A stretch of DNA of 64,000 nucleotides from Desulfocurvibacter africanus subsp. africanus DSM 2603. GTDB lineage: Bacteria; Desulfobacterota; Desulfovibrionia; Desulfovibrionales; Desulfovibrionaceae. Positions 18,031-26,244 of this stretch are shown piece after piece. Under the pieces are notes generated by a model, which was not told the origin of the DNA, ran no database searches, and saw only the letters and a list, made by a program, of their open reading frames with translations. The stretch is from assembly GCF_000422545.1 (NCBI RefSeq), contig NZ_AULZ01000012.1, positions 98,261 through 162,260 of the forward strand, given 5' to 3'. The translations under genes and the position numbers were made by a program. Every line of letters begins with the position of its first letter. Within the stretch, counting starts at the first letter, position 1.

Positions 18031-19775
18031 TACATGACCTTGATGCCGACGTCGTAGTACTTGCCAATCCCGTATTCGGCGCGGCGGAAGAACTTTTCGG
18101 CGCTGGGGCCGATGATCTGCAGTTCGGGATGGCGCTTCTGTGTTTCCAGGGCGATGCGCATCTCCTGGGTGCAGCCGGTGGAGAAGGTCGAATCCTTGCC
18201 TGACCACATGGGCGGCACCTTTTTGCCCATGAGCGCGAAGCTCGCCTCCACGTCCTCCACTGTCTGGAAACGCCAAACATCCAAGAGGCCGCTGCGCTGC
18301 ACGCGTTCCCACATGAACATGAGGTCGTCGCCGTCCATGCCTTCCTCGAAGTGCTCGGCCGGATTGATGATGAAGGCGTTGTCCAGCTTGGAGCGCAAAT
18401 GCTGGACAAAGGTGTCCACCACGCGGACAGCGGCCTTGGTCTGGCCTGGGATGGAGCCGATGACCGCGGAGTAGAACATGACGGTCCTGCCCTGCGCCTT
18501 GGCCTCGCGCATGTTCGAGATGATGCGGTCGGCCATGCCCGTGAGGTCAGCCTCGGTGAACTTGCGCACCGAGCGCGCCCTGGTCTTGCAGTGCAGGCGG
18601 AACTTGCCTTCCTTATCCCGGTGGAAGCTGGCGATATCGCGGGTGAATTCATGGCTGCACTGGATGAGGTTCTGGAAATTGCGACCGCCCTTGGCAAGCA
18701 CCAGGTCGCACTCCTTCCAGGCCCGCGCGAAGGTCACGCTCGTCTTGTACAGGTTGAGCTGCTCGCGCGTGCCGTCGGAAATGATCAGGAAGCGGTGCTC
18801 GCGCAGCTGCTGCAGCAGGCCCTTCTTGGAGATGACCATATCCGGGAGCACATGCGCACCACTGATCAATTCCTTGAGCACCGGGTCGCTCGTGGTGTCC
18901 CACATGGTGGGCGTGGAGAAGAGGAAACCGGCCTTGAGGGCCAGCACCACCTGATGCCCCATGCGCAGCAGCCTTCGGATAATGATCAGGTCGAATACGA
19001 ACCCGCCGCTCGTATCCGGCAGGTAAAGAACTTTCTTGGGCTCGTCGTCCTCGGTTCCGAGCAGCAGGCGCAGATGGGAGCATTCGCCGCATGGCTTCTG
19101 CAGTTCCTGCTCCACGTCGAGCTGCGAGGGCGAGGCGTCCTCCCACAGGGAATTCATGGTGGACAGGTACAAAAGCCGCTTGAGTTCCAGGAAATCCAGG
19201 TCGCCGCGCAGCTCGCGCGTGTCCGTGCACACGGCGCACTCCGGCGGGCATGAGTGAATGAGCTTGTCCGTGGAGGACTTGCGCAGGAAGTTCAAGGCTC
19301 GCTTGTTCTCCCGCTGTTTGCGCTCCTCATAAGGGTCTTCCAAGGCGAGCTGGGTCAGCGCGATGCTCGCAAGGCGCTTGACCAGGCGCGAAGGGATCAT
19401 GATGCGCGAGGCCAAGTGGTGCTTGAAGCGGTGGCGGCAGTACTGGATGATGCGCTGCTCGTTGTATTTGTCCAGGCCGTGGTGGCGCACAAGTTTGATG
19501 ATAAAGCGCCAGATGCGATTGTATTCGTGGATGAGCTCCTTGGGCGGAGTCTTCTGTATAAGCAGATGCAGGGTCTCATCCGAACAGGGGAAAAATGCTT
19601 GATCCTCGCCCAGAGCGACCATGAAGCGCAACTGCTCGTCCGAAGCGACCTTCTCGGGATTGAGCAGGTACTCCACATTGTTCTCAGTCTTGAAATGGTT
19701 GATCCAAGCGTCGAGCTTGGGATCCTTGCCCCAGCGCAGATCCTTGGCAATAGATATCTGTAACGGGCCGGTCAT
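18030..19775 (-). CDS. Large ARMT1/DUF89-like protein
   Basis: About 581 residues from the ATG at 19775 (MTGPLQISIAKDL). The N-terminal ~270 residues are helical, with several Cys (CPPECAVC, CGECSHL) that could bind metal. The central part resembles the damage-control phosphatase ARMT1/DUF89 fold: VLYLPDTSGGFVFDLII near 280, then TPTMWDTTSDP, and LVLAKGGRNFQNL near 395, the usual metal and phosphate region. A distinctive C-terminal tail ends GIGKYYDVGIKVM. Known DUF89 enzymes hydrolyse sugar phosphates or carboxyl-methylate proteins. The activity here is not predictable. The stop codon is formed with the end of mobile element B1. The same C-terminal tail recurs at 9984. Confidence 0.65.
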   Translation of the reverse strand: MTGPLQISIAKDLRWGKDPKLDAWINHFKTENNVEYLLNPEKVASDEQLRFMVALGEDQAFFPCSDETLHLLIQKTPPKELIHEYNRIWRFIIKLVRHHGLDKYNEQRIIQYCRHRFKHHLASRIMIPSRLVKRLASIALTQLALEDPYEERKQRENKRALNFLRKSSTDKLIHSCPPECAVCTDTRELRGDLDFLELKRLLYLSTMNSLWEDASPSQLDVEQELQKPCGECSHLRLLLGTEDDEPKKVLYLPDTSGGFVFDLIIIRRLLRMGHQVVLALKAGFLFSTPTMWDTTSDPVLKELISGAHVLPDMVISKKGLLQQLREHRFLIISDGTREQLNLYKTSVTFARAWKECDLVLAKGGRNFQNLIQCSHEFTRDIASFHRDKEGKFRLHCKTRARSVRKFTEADLTGMADRIISNMREAKAQGRTVMFYSAVIGSIPGQTKAAVRVVDTFVQHLRSKLDNAFIINPAEHFEEGMDGDDLMFMWERVQRSGLLDVWRFQTVEDVEASFALMGKKVPPMWSGKDSTFSTGCTQEMRIALETQKRHPELQIIGPSAEKFFRRAEYGIGKYYDVGIKVM

Positions 19776-19854
19776 GCGGTAGGCTCCATAAATGGATTGA
19801 GCGAAGCCCTGGCCTCCCGAAGGGAAGCGGAAGATGCCTCGTATGATTTGATTA

Positions 19855-19978
19855 GAGCATTTTGCTTTTGAAAATGCTCTGCAAGCCATGCATCGGCATG
19901 GCTTGCCGCCGCGTAGGCGTAGGCGCAATTCACTTGCGCCGTCAACGCCGGAGCGGGCGTCTTAAAAGCAATCTGCTC
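19855..19978 (+). repeat. Family-A short mobile element, copy A5
   Basis: 124 bp, TA flanks at 19853-19854 and 19979-19980. Contains the GCCGCGTAGGCGTAGGCG interior variant. It lies 80 bp upstream of the ARMT1-like start, in that gene's likely promoter region. Confidence 0.93.
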
Positions 19979-19980
19979 TA

Positions 19981-20285
19981 AGTGAGAAAACCTAAAACTG
20001 GTTACCATAAAAGGTCGCAAGGCGGTAGTCGGGATTGCCGGCGCAATCGCGCCAGACACCGCCATATCCCGTCTTGGCCTCTGCCGCGCCGGACGTTACG
20101 AGCCAGCGACAATGACACCCGGAAAGCGAACTGATCCGGCTTGAGCGTAACGTCCTTCTCCTATCGCTGGTGTGGCCGACTTTAGCGCACCATTATTCGC
20201 ATTGCGGCAAGATATCCTCCCCCAAAAAACAGCCTGCTGCTAGAATTACCATTTGCCGGTTATCCAAATAATCATGGAGAGAGGC
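19981..20285. other. Intergenic region upstream of the DUF2141 gene
   Basis: About 300 bases with no convincing frame. It probably holds the promoters of the DUF2141 gene and, on the other strand, of the ARMT1-like gene. Confidence 0.4.
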
Positions 20286-20717
20286 ATGAGGCAACCAATC
20301 GCAGTGCTCTTGTTCATTTTGACCGTGATGCCGATCTGGGCGACTCAAGCCTTGGCCGCGGACCTGGAAGTCACGCTCACGGGCATCCGCAATGACGCGG
20401 GCTCTATTCGGATAGCCGTCCTAAACCGCCTAACAGGATTTCCGGACGCCGATAACGCCGTGGCCCTGCACAAGGAGCCTGCCCGGCCCGGTTCCATGAC
20501 CCTGCATTTTACCGGGCTGAAGCCTGGACGCTATGCCTTGGCCGTTTTCCATGACGAAGACGATGATGGTGAGCTGCAACGGCTGCTGGGCCTCATACCG
20601 CTTGAAGGCTACGCACTGAGCGGAAATGCCGGCCGCATGGGGCCACCGAGTTTTGGACGCATGGCCTTTGTCCTGACAGACGAAGGCGCGGCCATGACTC
20701 TGCCCATGCGCTATTGA
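20286..20717 (+). CDS. Exported DUF2141-family protein
   Basis: About 143 residues from the ATG at 20286, preceded by GGAGAGAGG. A signal peptide covers residues ~1-25 with likely cleavage after ALA. The mature part fits the DUF2141 pattern: LEVTLTGIRNDAGSIRIAVL, PGSMTLHFTGLKPGRYALAV, and FHDEDDDGEL followed by PLEGYALSGNAG. These are small periplasmic or surface beta-sandwich proteins of unknown role. It is transcribed toward the TetR-RND operon but separated from it by a TetR-type operator, so it is likely a separate unit. Confidence 0.85.
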   Translation: MRQPIAVLLFILTVMPIWATQALAADLEVTLTGIRNDAGSIRIAVLNRLTGFPDADNAVALHKEPARPGSMTLHFTGLKPGRYALAVFHDEDDDGELQRLLGLIPLEGYALSGNAGRMGPPSFGRMAFVLTDEGAAMTLPMRY

Positions 20718-20803
20718 AACGGAGCTCCGCCACTTGACGGAGAGGCAGGCAACCGTCTCCCTGCGGCGGTCACATTGACTTCCTTCCTGTGCGGGCATAT
20801 CGG

Positions 20804-20821
20804 GAACTGACCAGTCAGTTC
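20804..20821. promoter_or_regulatory. TetR-type operator
   Basis: GAACTGAC-CA-GTCAGTTC, eight-base perfect arms, 17 bases before the TetR GTG start. Its position and AcrR-like ACTGACnnGTCAGT form imply autoregulation of the efflux operon. Confidence 0.8.
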
Positions 20822-20838
20822 TGCACAAGGAAGTAACT

Positions 20839-21462
20839 GTGCCGCCTAGCAACAAACGCACCCTGATTATGGCCGCGGCGGAAAAGCTCTTCACCAGCCG
20901 CCGTTTCCATGAGATCACCTTGGACGATATCGCCCGTGAGGCCCATGTGGGCAAGGGAACCATCTATACCCATTTCCGCGACAAGAATGACCTGTTCTTC
21001 CAGGTGACGACTTCGGGCCTTGACGATTTGTGCGACCTTTTACGCCTCAGGGTTTCCAGCGCTGCCCCCTTTGCGCAACAGCTCCAGGAAGCCTGTGGAG
21101 AGGTTTGCTCTTTCTTTGCCAAGCGGCGCGAGCTGTTTCGCATGATCCAATCCGAAGAGGCGCGCATGGCCTTCAATCATGGGGAACTGCGCGAACGCTG
21201 GATGCACCGGCGTCTAAATCTGGTGGAAGCCATGGCCGATGTGCTGCGCAGGGGGGTGTCCACTGGGCTTGTGCGCGCCGACATCACCGCGGAATTCCAG
21301 GCCGAGCTCCTGCTCGGCATGTTGCGAGCCGTAACGCGCAGCGCTGGAAACGGCGTCGTCGATCCGCAACGTTATACGCTTATGCTCGACGTATTCATCA
21401 ACGGAGCCGGACTCGGGCCCACGGGCGGCCCAGAGGCCCCTACCGGCGTCCTTGTGGAGTAG
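20839..21462 (+). CDS. TetR-family regulator of the RND efflux operon
   Basis: 207 residues with a GTG start preceded by AAGGAAG. The N-terminal HTH is at about residues 22-53 (FHEITLDDIAREAHVGKG, TIYTHFRDKNDLF). The C-terminal ligand-binding half is helical and poorly conserved, as usual in the family. A palindromic operator lies just upstream. The membrane-fusion gene begins 3 bp after its stop, so it is the first gene of an efflux operon and is expected to repress it until a drug or metabolite binds. Confidence 0.9.
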   Translation: MPPSNKRTLIMAAAEKLFTSRRFHEITLDDIAREAHVGKGTIYTHFRDKNDLFFQVTTSGLDDLCDLLRLRVSSAAPFAQQLQEACGEVCSFFAKRRELFRMIQSEEARMAFNHGELRERWMHRRLNLVEAMADVLRRGVSTGLVRADITAEFQAELLLGMLRAVTRSAGNGVVDPQRYTLMLDVFINGAGLGPTGGPEAPTGVLVE

Positions 21463-21465
21463 ACT

Positions 21466-22677
21466 ATGAAGAAGATGATAATCCTCGGGCTCGTGCTGGT
21501 TTGCGCGATCCTCATCGGTTGGAGGGTCCATGACAGGCTGACCGGTGAAGGTCCGGCCTCGGCCCGGGGACGCAAGCCCAATGCCGTTACCGTGGCCGTG
21601 CAGCCTGTGCGCACGACAACCATGCGCCACACGGCCGAATTCACTGGCACCCTGCTGCCCAAGGCGCAATTCGTGGTCGCTCCCAATGTGGCGGGCCGCC
21701 TGGAACGATTGCTGGTCAACATTGGCGACACGGTGCGCAAGGGCCAGCTCATCGCCGAACTGGACAACCGCGAGTACGCCGAGCAGGTGGAACAGGCGCG
21801 GGCCGAACTGGAAGTGGCCCAGGCCAATGTCATTGACTGCCTTAGCGCGCTGGATGTGGCGGAGCGCGACCTGAAGCGGTCTCGCCAACTGCGCGACAGC
21901 AACGTGGTCTCCCAGTCCGAACTGGATAAGACCGAGGCGAACTTCAATACCTGCCGGGCCAAGCACCTGGTTGCCCTGGCCCAAGTGCGCCAGAAGGAAG
22001 CCTCTCTGGAGGCGGCCAAGGTGCGCCTGGCCTACACGCGCATCCATGCTTCCTGGGAAGACAGCGACGTGGAGCGCATTGTGGGCGAGCGCTTCGCCGA
22101 CGAGGGAGCCACGCTCAAGGTCGGCGATCCCATCGTCTCGGTGGTGACTCTCGATCCCCTGCTCGCCGTGATCAACGTCATCGAACGCGACTTTCCTTTG
22201 GTTAAAGTAGGCCAGACCGCCGAGATCCTGGCCGACGCCCTCCCCGGCAAGGTCTTTGCCGGCCAGGTGGCGCGACGCGCTCCCGTGCTCCAGGAATCCT
22301 CGCGTCAGGGGCGGGTCGAAGTGCTCGTGCCAAATGCCGATGGCTTGCTTGCACCGGGCATGTTCGCCCGCGTGCGCCTGAGTTTTGCAGAGCGGAGCGA
22401 GGTCACGGCCGTTCCGATATCCGCCCTGACAACGCGCGAAGGCCGGCAGGGAGTGTTCATGGCCGATCCCGAAAGCCTTCTCGCGCGCTTCGTGCCCATG
22501 TCCGTGGGCATTACGGAAGGTCAATGGGCCGAGGTCGTGGAACCGCGTATCGAAGGCCTGGTGATCACATTGGGCCAGCACCTGCTGGAGGACGGATCGG
22601 CCATCGCCCTGCCCAGCGACAAGAACGCGGGCGGCGGACAACAGAAATCCCCCGGCTCCAAGCCTAAAAAGAGCTGA
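21466..22677 (+). CDS. RND efflux periplasmic adaptor (membrane fusion protein)
   Basis: 403 residues. It starts with a membrane anchor or signal segment (MIILGLVLVCAILIGW). The lipoyl/barrel-sandwich half is at VVAPNVAGRLERLLVNIGD and VRKGQLIAELDN. A long helical hairpin at about 105-190 is rich in Glu, Ala and Gln. The second lipoyl part, a beta-barrel (LAVINVIERDFPLVKVGQ) and a membrane-proximal domain follow. It would bridge the RND pump encoded 13 bp downstream to an outer-membrane TolC-type channel. No TolC gene is in this operon, so the channel must come from elsewhere. The Lys-rich C-terminus (SPGSKPKKS) is poorly conserved. Confidence 0.92.
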   Translation: MKKMIILGLVLVCAILIGWRVHDRLTGEGPASARGRKPNAVTVAVQPVRTTTMRHTAEFTGTLLPKAQFVVAPNVAGRLERLLVNIGDTVRKGQLIAELDNREYAEQVEQARAELEVAQANVIDCLSALDVAERDLKRSRQLRDSNVVSQSELDKTEANFNTCRAKHLVALAQVRQKEASLEAAKVRLAYTRIHASWEDSDVERIVGERFADEGATLKVGDPIVSVVTLDPLLAVINVIERDFPLVKVGQTAEILADALPGKVFAGQVARRAPVLQESSRQGRVEVLVPNADGLLAPGMFARVRLSFAERSEVTAVPISALTTREGRQGVFMADPESLLARFVPMSVGITEGQWAEVVEPRIEGLVITLGQHLLEDGSAIALPSDKNAGGGQQKSPGSKPKKS

Positions 22678-22690
22678 GCGGGAAAAGAAC

Positions 22691-25600
22691 ATGCGCGATA
22701 TAGCCAGATTCTCGGTGCGCCGGCCGGTCTTCACGGCCATGGCCACGCTCATCGTACTCATTCTGGGCGGCGTGTCCCTGAGCCGCCTGCCTATCGACCT
22801 GATGCCGGACATCACCTACCCGACCCTGAGCATCAGCACTGCCTATGAGAACGCCAGCCCCCAGGAGATCGAAACCCTGGTCACGCGGCCCGTGGAGCAG
22901 GCCCTGAGCGCCGTGCCGGGAGTGGAGGAGGTCACTTCGGTTTCTTCCGAAGGTCAGAGCAGCGTGCGCGTGACCTTCACCTGGGGCACGGACCTTGACG
23001 CCGCGGCCAACGACGTGCGCGACCGCCTGGACCGCATGCTGTCCAGCCTCCCGGAGGATGTCGATCGGCCCGTGCTGCGCAAGTTCGACCTGGCCAGCTT
23101 TCCCGTTCTTATCCTGGGCGCTTCCAGCCGCCTGGACCCCGTGCAGATGCGCCGCCTCCTGGATGACGACGTGCGCTACCGCATAGAGCGGGTGCCCGGC
23201 GTGGCGGCACTGGACATTTGGGGCGGCCTGGAGCGCGAGATCCACGTTGACCTGCTGCCCGAGCGGATCAAGGCCTTGGACATATCGTTGGACCAGATCG
23301 TCACCCGTATCAAGAATTCGAACCTGACGCTGCCCGCTGGCGTGGTCGAGAGCGGCAACCACGAGATCTCCATTCGCACGCCGGGCGAGTTCGCCAGCCT
23401 GGACGAACTGCGCGACACCGTGGTGGCCGAGCGGAGCGGCGTCACGGTGCGCCTGCGCGACGTGGCCGAGGTGCAGGACTCCTGGCAGCGCGTCACGCGC
23501 ATCGTGCGCGTCAACGGCGAGCCGGGCGTGCGCCTGTCCGTAAGCAAGCAATCGGGCACCAACACCGTGGAAGTGGCCGAGCGCGTGCTCGCGGAACTTG
23601 AGCGCATCAACGAGGATATCCCTCAGGTGCGCATCGTGCCCATCGTGGACACCTCGCTCTACATCAAACGCTCCATCACCAACGTGGCCAGCTCCACCAT
23701 TTACGGCGGCCTGTTCGCCGTGCTCGTGCTGCTGGCCTTCCTGCGCCATGTGCGCAGCACGCTTATCGTGGCCGCGGCCATCCCCATCTCCATCGTGGCC
23801 ACCTTCATGCTCATCTACTTCGGCGGCTTCACCCTGAACCTCATGACTCTGGGCGGCCTGGCTCTCGGTGTGGGCATGCTCGTGGACAACGCCATCGTGG
23901 TCCTGGAGAACATCCACCGCCTGCACATGCAAGGCCGACCGCCCAAATCCGCGGCAGTGTACGGCGCGGGCGAAGTCGCGGCGGCCATCACAGCCAGCAC
24001 TCTGACCACCCTGGTCGTGTTCCTGCCCCTGGTGTTCGTGCGCGGCATGGCCGGCGTCATGTTCAAGCAACTGGCCTACGTGGTGAGCTTTTCGCTTATC
24101 TGCTCCCTGGGCGTAGCCCTGACCCTGGTGCCCATGCTCGCTTCCACCATCATGGTTCCAGGCGTGCCGCGATCCGAGCGGCCGGGGTTGCTGCGCAAGC
24201 TGGCCAGCTTTCTCGGACGTGGATTCACGCGCATGGAGAACGAATACAAGGGCCTGCTGCACTCCTGCCTGGCGCACCGCTGGCTGACCATCGGCCTGGC
24301 CCTCGGGCTACTGGCGGGCAGCTTCGCCTTCGTCCCTCTCATAGGCGTGGAGATGATGCCGCAGACCGACGAGGGCGAGGTGCGCATCAACGTGGAAATG
24401 GAGGCCGGAACCAGGCTGTCCCTGCTCGACGAAACCTTTGCGCCCATCGAGGCCATCGTGAAGCGCGCCGTGCCCGAGGCCGAGAGCGTCATCACCTCCC
24501 TTGGCGGATCCGGCTGGCGCACCTCGGGCTCGCACCTGGGCGACATGCGCATAAGCCTCGTGCCTCAGAAGCAGCGCGAGCGCTCCAGCGAGGAGATCGC
24601 CCAGGCCTTGCGCAAGGAACTAGCGCACATTCCCGGTGCGACCATCCGCACGCGCGCGGGCCAAGGCTTGTTCATCCTGCGCATGGGCACGAGCGGTGGC
24701 GAGCAGCTCCAGGTTGAAATTCGCGGCTATGATTTGAAGATCGCCGACTCCCTGGCCGAACAGGTCAAGGCCATGGCCGAGCGCATCCCGGGCGTCACGG
24801 ATACCCAGATCAGCCGTCAGAGCGGCAGTCCGGAGCGCATGATCGTGGTGGATCGCGCCAAGGCCGAGAGCCTTGGCGTGCGTGTGTCCGATGTGGCCAA
24901 CGCGTTGCAGACCGCGCTTTCCGGCACCCGCGCCAGCGGGTATCGGGAGGCAGGCGACGAGTTCGACATACTTGTGCGGCTCAAGGATGCCGAATTCTCC
25001 GACCTGCGTGACATCCTGGACCTGACAGTGGCAAACGCCGCAGGCCAGGCCGTGGTCCTGCGCAACCTCGTCACCGTGCAACCCTCCTCTGGGCCCGTGA
25101 GCATCGAGCGTCAGGATCAGGAACGCATCGTGACCGTCTCCGGCAACCTGAGCGGCCGGGACATGGGTTCGGTCATCGCCGACATGCGCGCGGAGCTGGC
25201 CACGCTGCCGGTGCCACGCGGCTTCAACATCAGCTTCGGCGGCGATTTCGAGGAGCAGCAGGAGGTCTTCGGCGAACTGGCCATGGGTCTCATTCTCGCG
25301 CTGGTGCTCGTATACATGGTCATGGCCTGCCTCTACGAATCCCTGCGCGACCCCTTTGTGGTCATGTTCTCGGTGCCCCTGGCCATCGTCGGCGTGGTGC
25401 TCATGCTCTTTCTGACCCGCACGACCTTCAACGTGCAGTCATTCATCGGTTGCATCATGCTCGGCGGCATCATCGTCAACAACGCCATCCTGCTGGTTGA
25501 TCAGACCAACCAGCTCCGTCGCGAAGAGGGCTTCGGCTTGCGCGAGGCCATCGAGGAAGCCGGCCGCAGAAGACTGCGGCCCATCCTCATGACTTCGCTG

Positions 25601-25840
25601 ACGACCGTCTTCGGTTTGCTGCCCTTGGCCCTGGGCCTCGGCGAGGGCGGCGAGGCCCAGGCTCCCATGGCCCGAGCGGTCATCGGCGGCCTGACCAGCT
25701 CCACGCTCATCACCCTGGTCTTCGTGCCGGTCATGTATTCGTTAATTTCCGGTAACGAGCGGCACTCCCTGGTCGAGGACGAGTTAGAGAAAGGCGGGGC
25801 TGCAGCCGTACTTGTGCCCGAGGAAGTACGCGAGAATTAG
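22691..25840 (+). CDS. RND-family efflux permease
   Basis: 1049 residues, full length for the HAE1/AcrB group. It has twelve membrane helices in two repeats, each with a large periplasmic loop. The N-terminus ([18 protein letters not shown]) and the segment [16 protein letters not shown] are diagnostic. TM4 carries the proton-relay acidic residue in [18 protein letters not shown]. The second half shows [16 protein letters not shown] and the [12 protein letters not shown] signature. It exports drugs or lipophilic compounds using the proton gradient, together with the upstream adaptor. The TAG stop overlaps the TA flank of mobile element A6, and the C-terminus (VREN) is intact because the insertion preserves TAG. 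Confidence 0.95.
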   Translation: MRDIARFSVRRPVFTAMATLIVLILGGVSLSRLPIDLMPDITYPTLSISTAYENASPQEIETLVTRPVEQALSAVPGVEEVTSVSSEGQSSVRVTFTWGTDLDAAANDVRDRLDRMLSSLPEDVDRPVLRKFDLASFPVLILGASSRLDPVQMRRLLDDDVRYRIERVPGVAALDIWGGLEREIHVDLLPERIKALDISLDQIVTRIKNSNLTLPAGVVESGNHEISIRTPGEFASLDELRDTVVAERSGVTVRLRDVAEVQDSWQRVTRIVRVNGEPGVRLSVSKQSGTNTVEVAERVLAELERINEDIPQVRIVPIVDTSLYIKRSITNVASSTIYGGLFAVLVLLAFLRHVRSTLIVAAAIPISIVATFMLIYFGGFTLNLMTLGGLALGVGMLVDNAIVVLENIHRLHMQGRPPKSAAVYGAGEVAAAITASTLTTLVVFLPLVFVRGMAGVMFKQLAYVVSFSLICSLGVALTLVPMLASTIMVPGVPRSERPGLLRKLASFLGRGFTRMENEYKGLLHSCLAHRWLTIGLALGLLAGSFAFVPLIGVEMMPQTDEGEVRINVEMEAGTRLSLLDETFAPIEAIVKRAVPEAESVITSLGGSGWRTSGSHLGDMRISLVPQKQRERSSEEIAQALRKELAHIPGATIRTRAGQGLFILRMGTSGGEQLQVEIRGYDLKIADSLAEQVKAMAERIPGVTDTQISRQSGSPERMIVVDRAKAESLGVRVSDVANALQTALSGTRASGYREAGDEFDILVRLKDAEFSDLRDILDLTVANAAGQAVVLRNLVTVQPSSGPVSIERQDQERIVTVSGNLSGRDMGSVIADMRAELATLPVPRGFNISFGGDFEEQQEVFGELAMGLILALVLVYMVMACLYESLRDPFVVMFSVPLAIVGVVLMLFLTRTTFNVQSFIGCIMLGGIIVNNAILLVDQTNQLRREEGFGLREAIEEAGRRRLRPILMTSLTTVFGLLPLALGLGEGGEAQAPMARAVIGGLTSSTLITLVFVPVMYSLISGNERHSLVEDELEKGGAAAVLVPEEVREN

Positions 25841-25963
25841 AGCATTTTGCTTTTGAAAATGCTCTGCAAGCCAAGCGTCGGCATGGCTTGCCGCCCCGCA
25901 GGCGTAGGCGGAATGTAATTCCGCCGTCAACGCCGAAGGGAGCGCCTGAAATGCTAAATGTTT
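25840..25963 (+). repeat. Family-A short mobile element, copy A6, in the RND stop codon
   Basis: 124 bp, TA at 25838-25839 (the TA of the RND TAG stop) and at 25964-25965. It belongs to the CCCCGCAGGCG subgroup and has an eroded right end (ATGTTT). Confidence 0.92.
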
Positions 25964-25991
25964 TAGGCGGCGACCCAAAGCCGCAAACAAT

Positions 25992-26024
25992 GAGGCCGCT
26001 TCCGATAATATCGGAAGCGGCCTC
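25992..26024. terminator. Perfect hairpin terminator (distal copy)
   Basis: Sixteen-base perfect arms starting GAGGCCGCTTCCGATA, followed by GTTGTTTC. It probably ends the RND operon on the plus strand. It is a second copy of the terminator unit beside the chemoreceptor gene. Confidence 0.75.
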
Positions 26025-26050
26025 GTTGTTTCAGGGTAACCCGTCGTTTA

Positions 26051-26160
26051 GAGCAATTTGCGTTTGAACTGAGAGAGGGCGCTGCCCTCTCTCAGACTCT
26101 CTCCCGGCAGGGAGCGGCGCTCCCTGCACCCCCATTTTTCATTTTATTTGCAAGGTGCTG
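26051..26160 (+). repeat. Family-B short mobile element, copy B2
   Basis: 110 bp, TA at 26049-26050 and 26161-26162. Ends are GAGCAATTTGC and GCAAGGTGCTG. Two internal hairpins: CTGAGAGAGGGC/GCCCTCTCTCAG, and GCAGGGAGC/GCTCCCTGC. I find no difference from B3 over the full 110 bases. It separates two direct copies of a terminator unit. Confidence 0.9.
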
Positions 26161-26169
26161 TAACGACAA

Positions 26170-26201
26170 AGGCCGCTCCCGTTATATCGGAAGCGGCCTC
26201 G
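26170..26201. terminator. Terminator of the first tandem chemoreceptor gene
   Basis: An imperfect version of the hairpin at 25992, with GGCCGCT arms. It sits 44 bp beyond the chemoreceptor stop on the minus strand and is followed in that direction by TTTGTC. The 39 bases at 26184-26222 are identical to 26009-26047. Confidence 0.65.
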
Positions 26202-26244
26202 TTGTTTCAGGGTAACCCGTCGCTTGTGGGACTGATCGGCCGTT

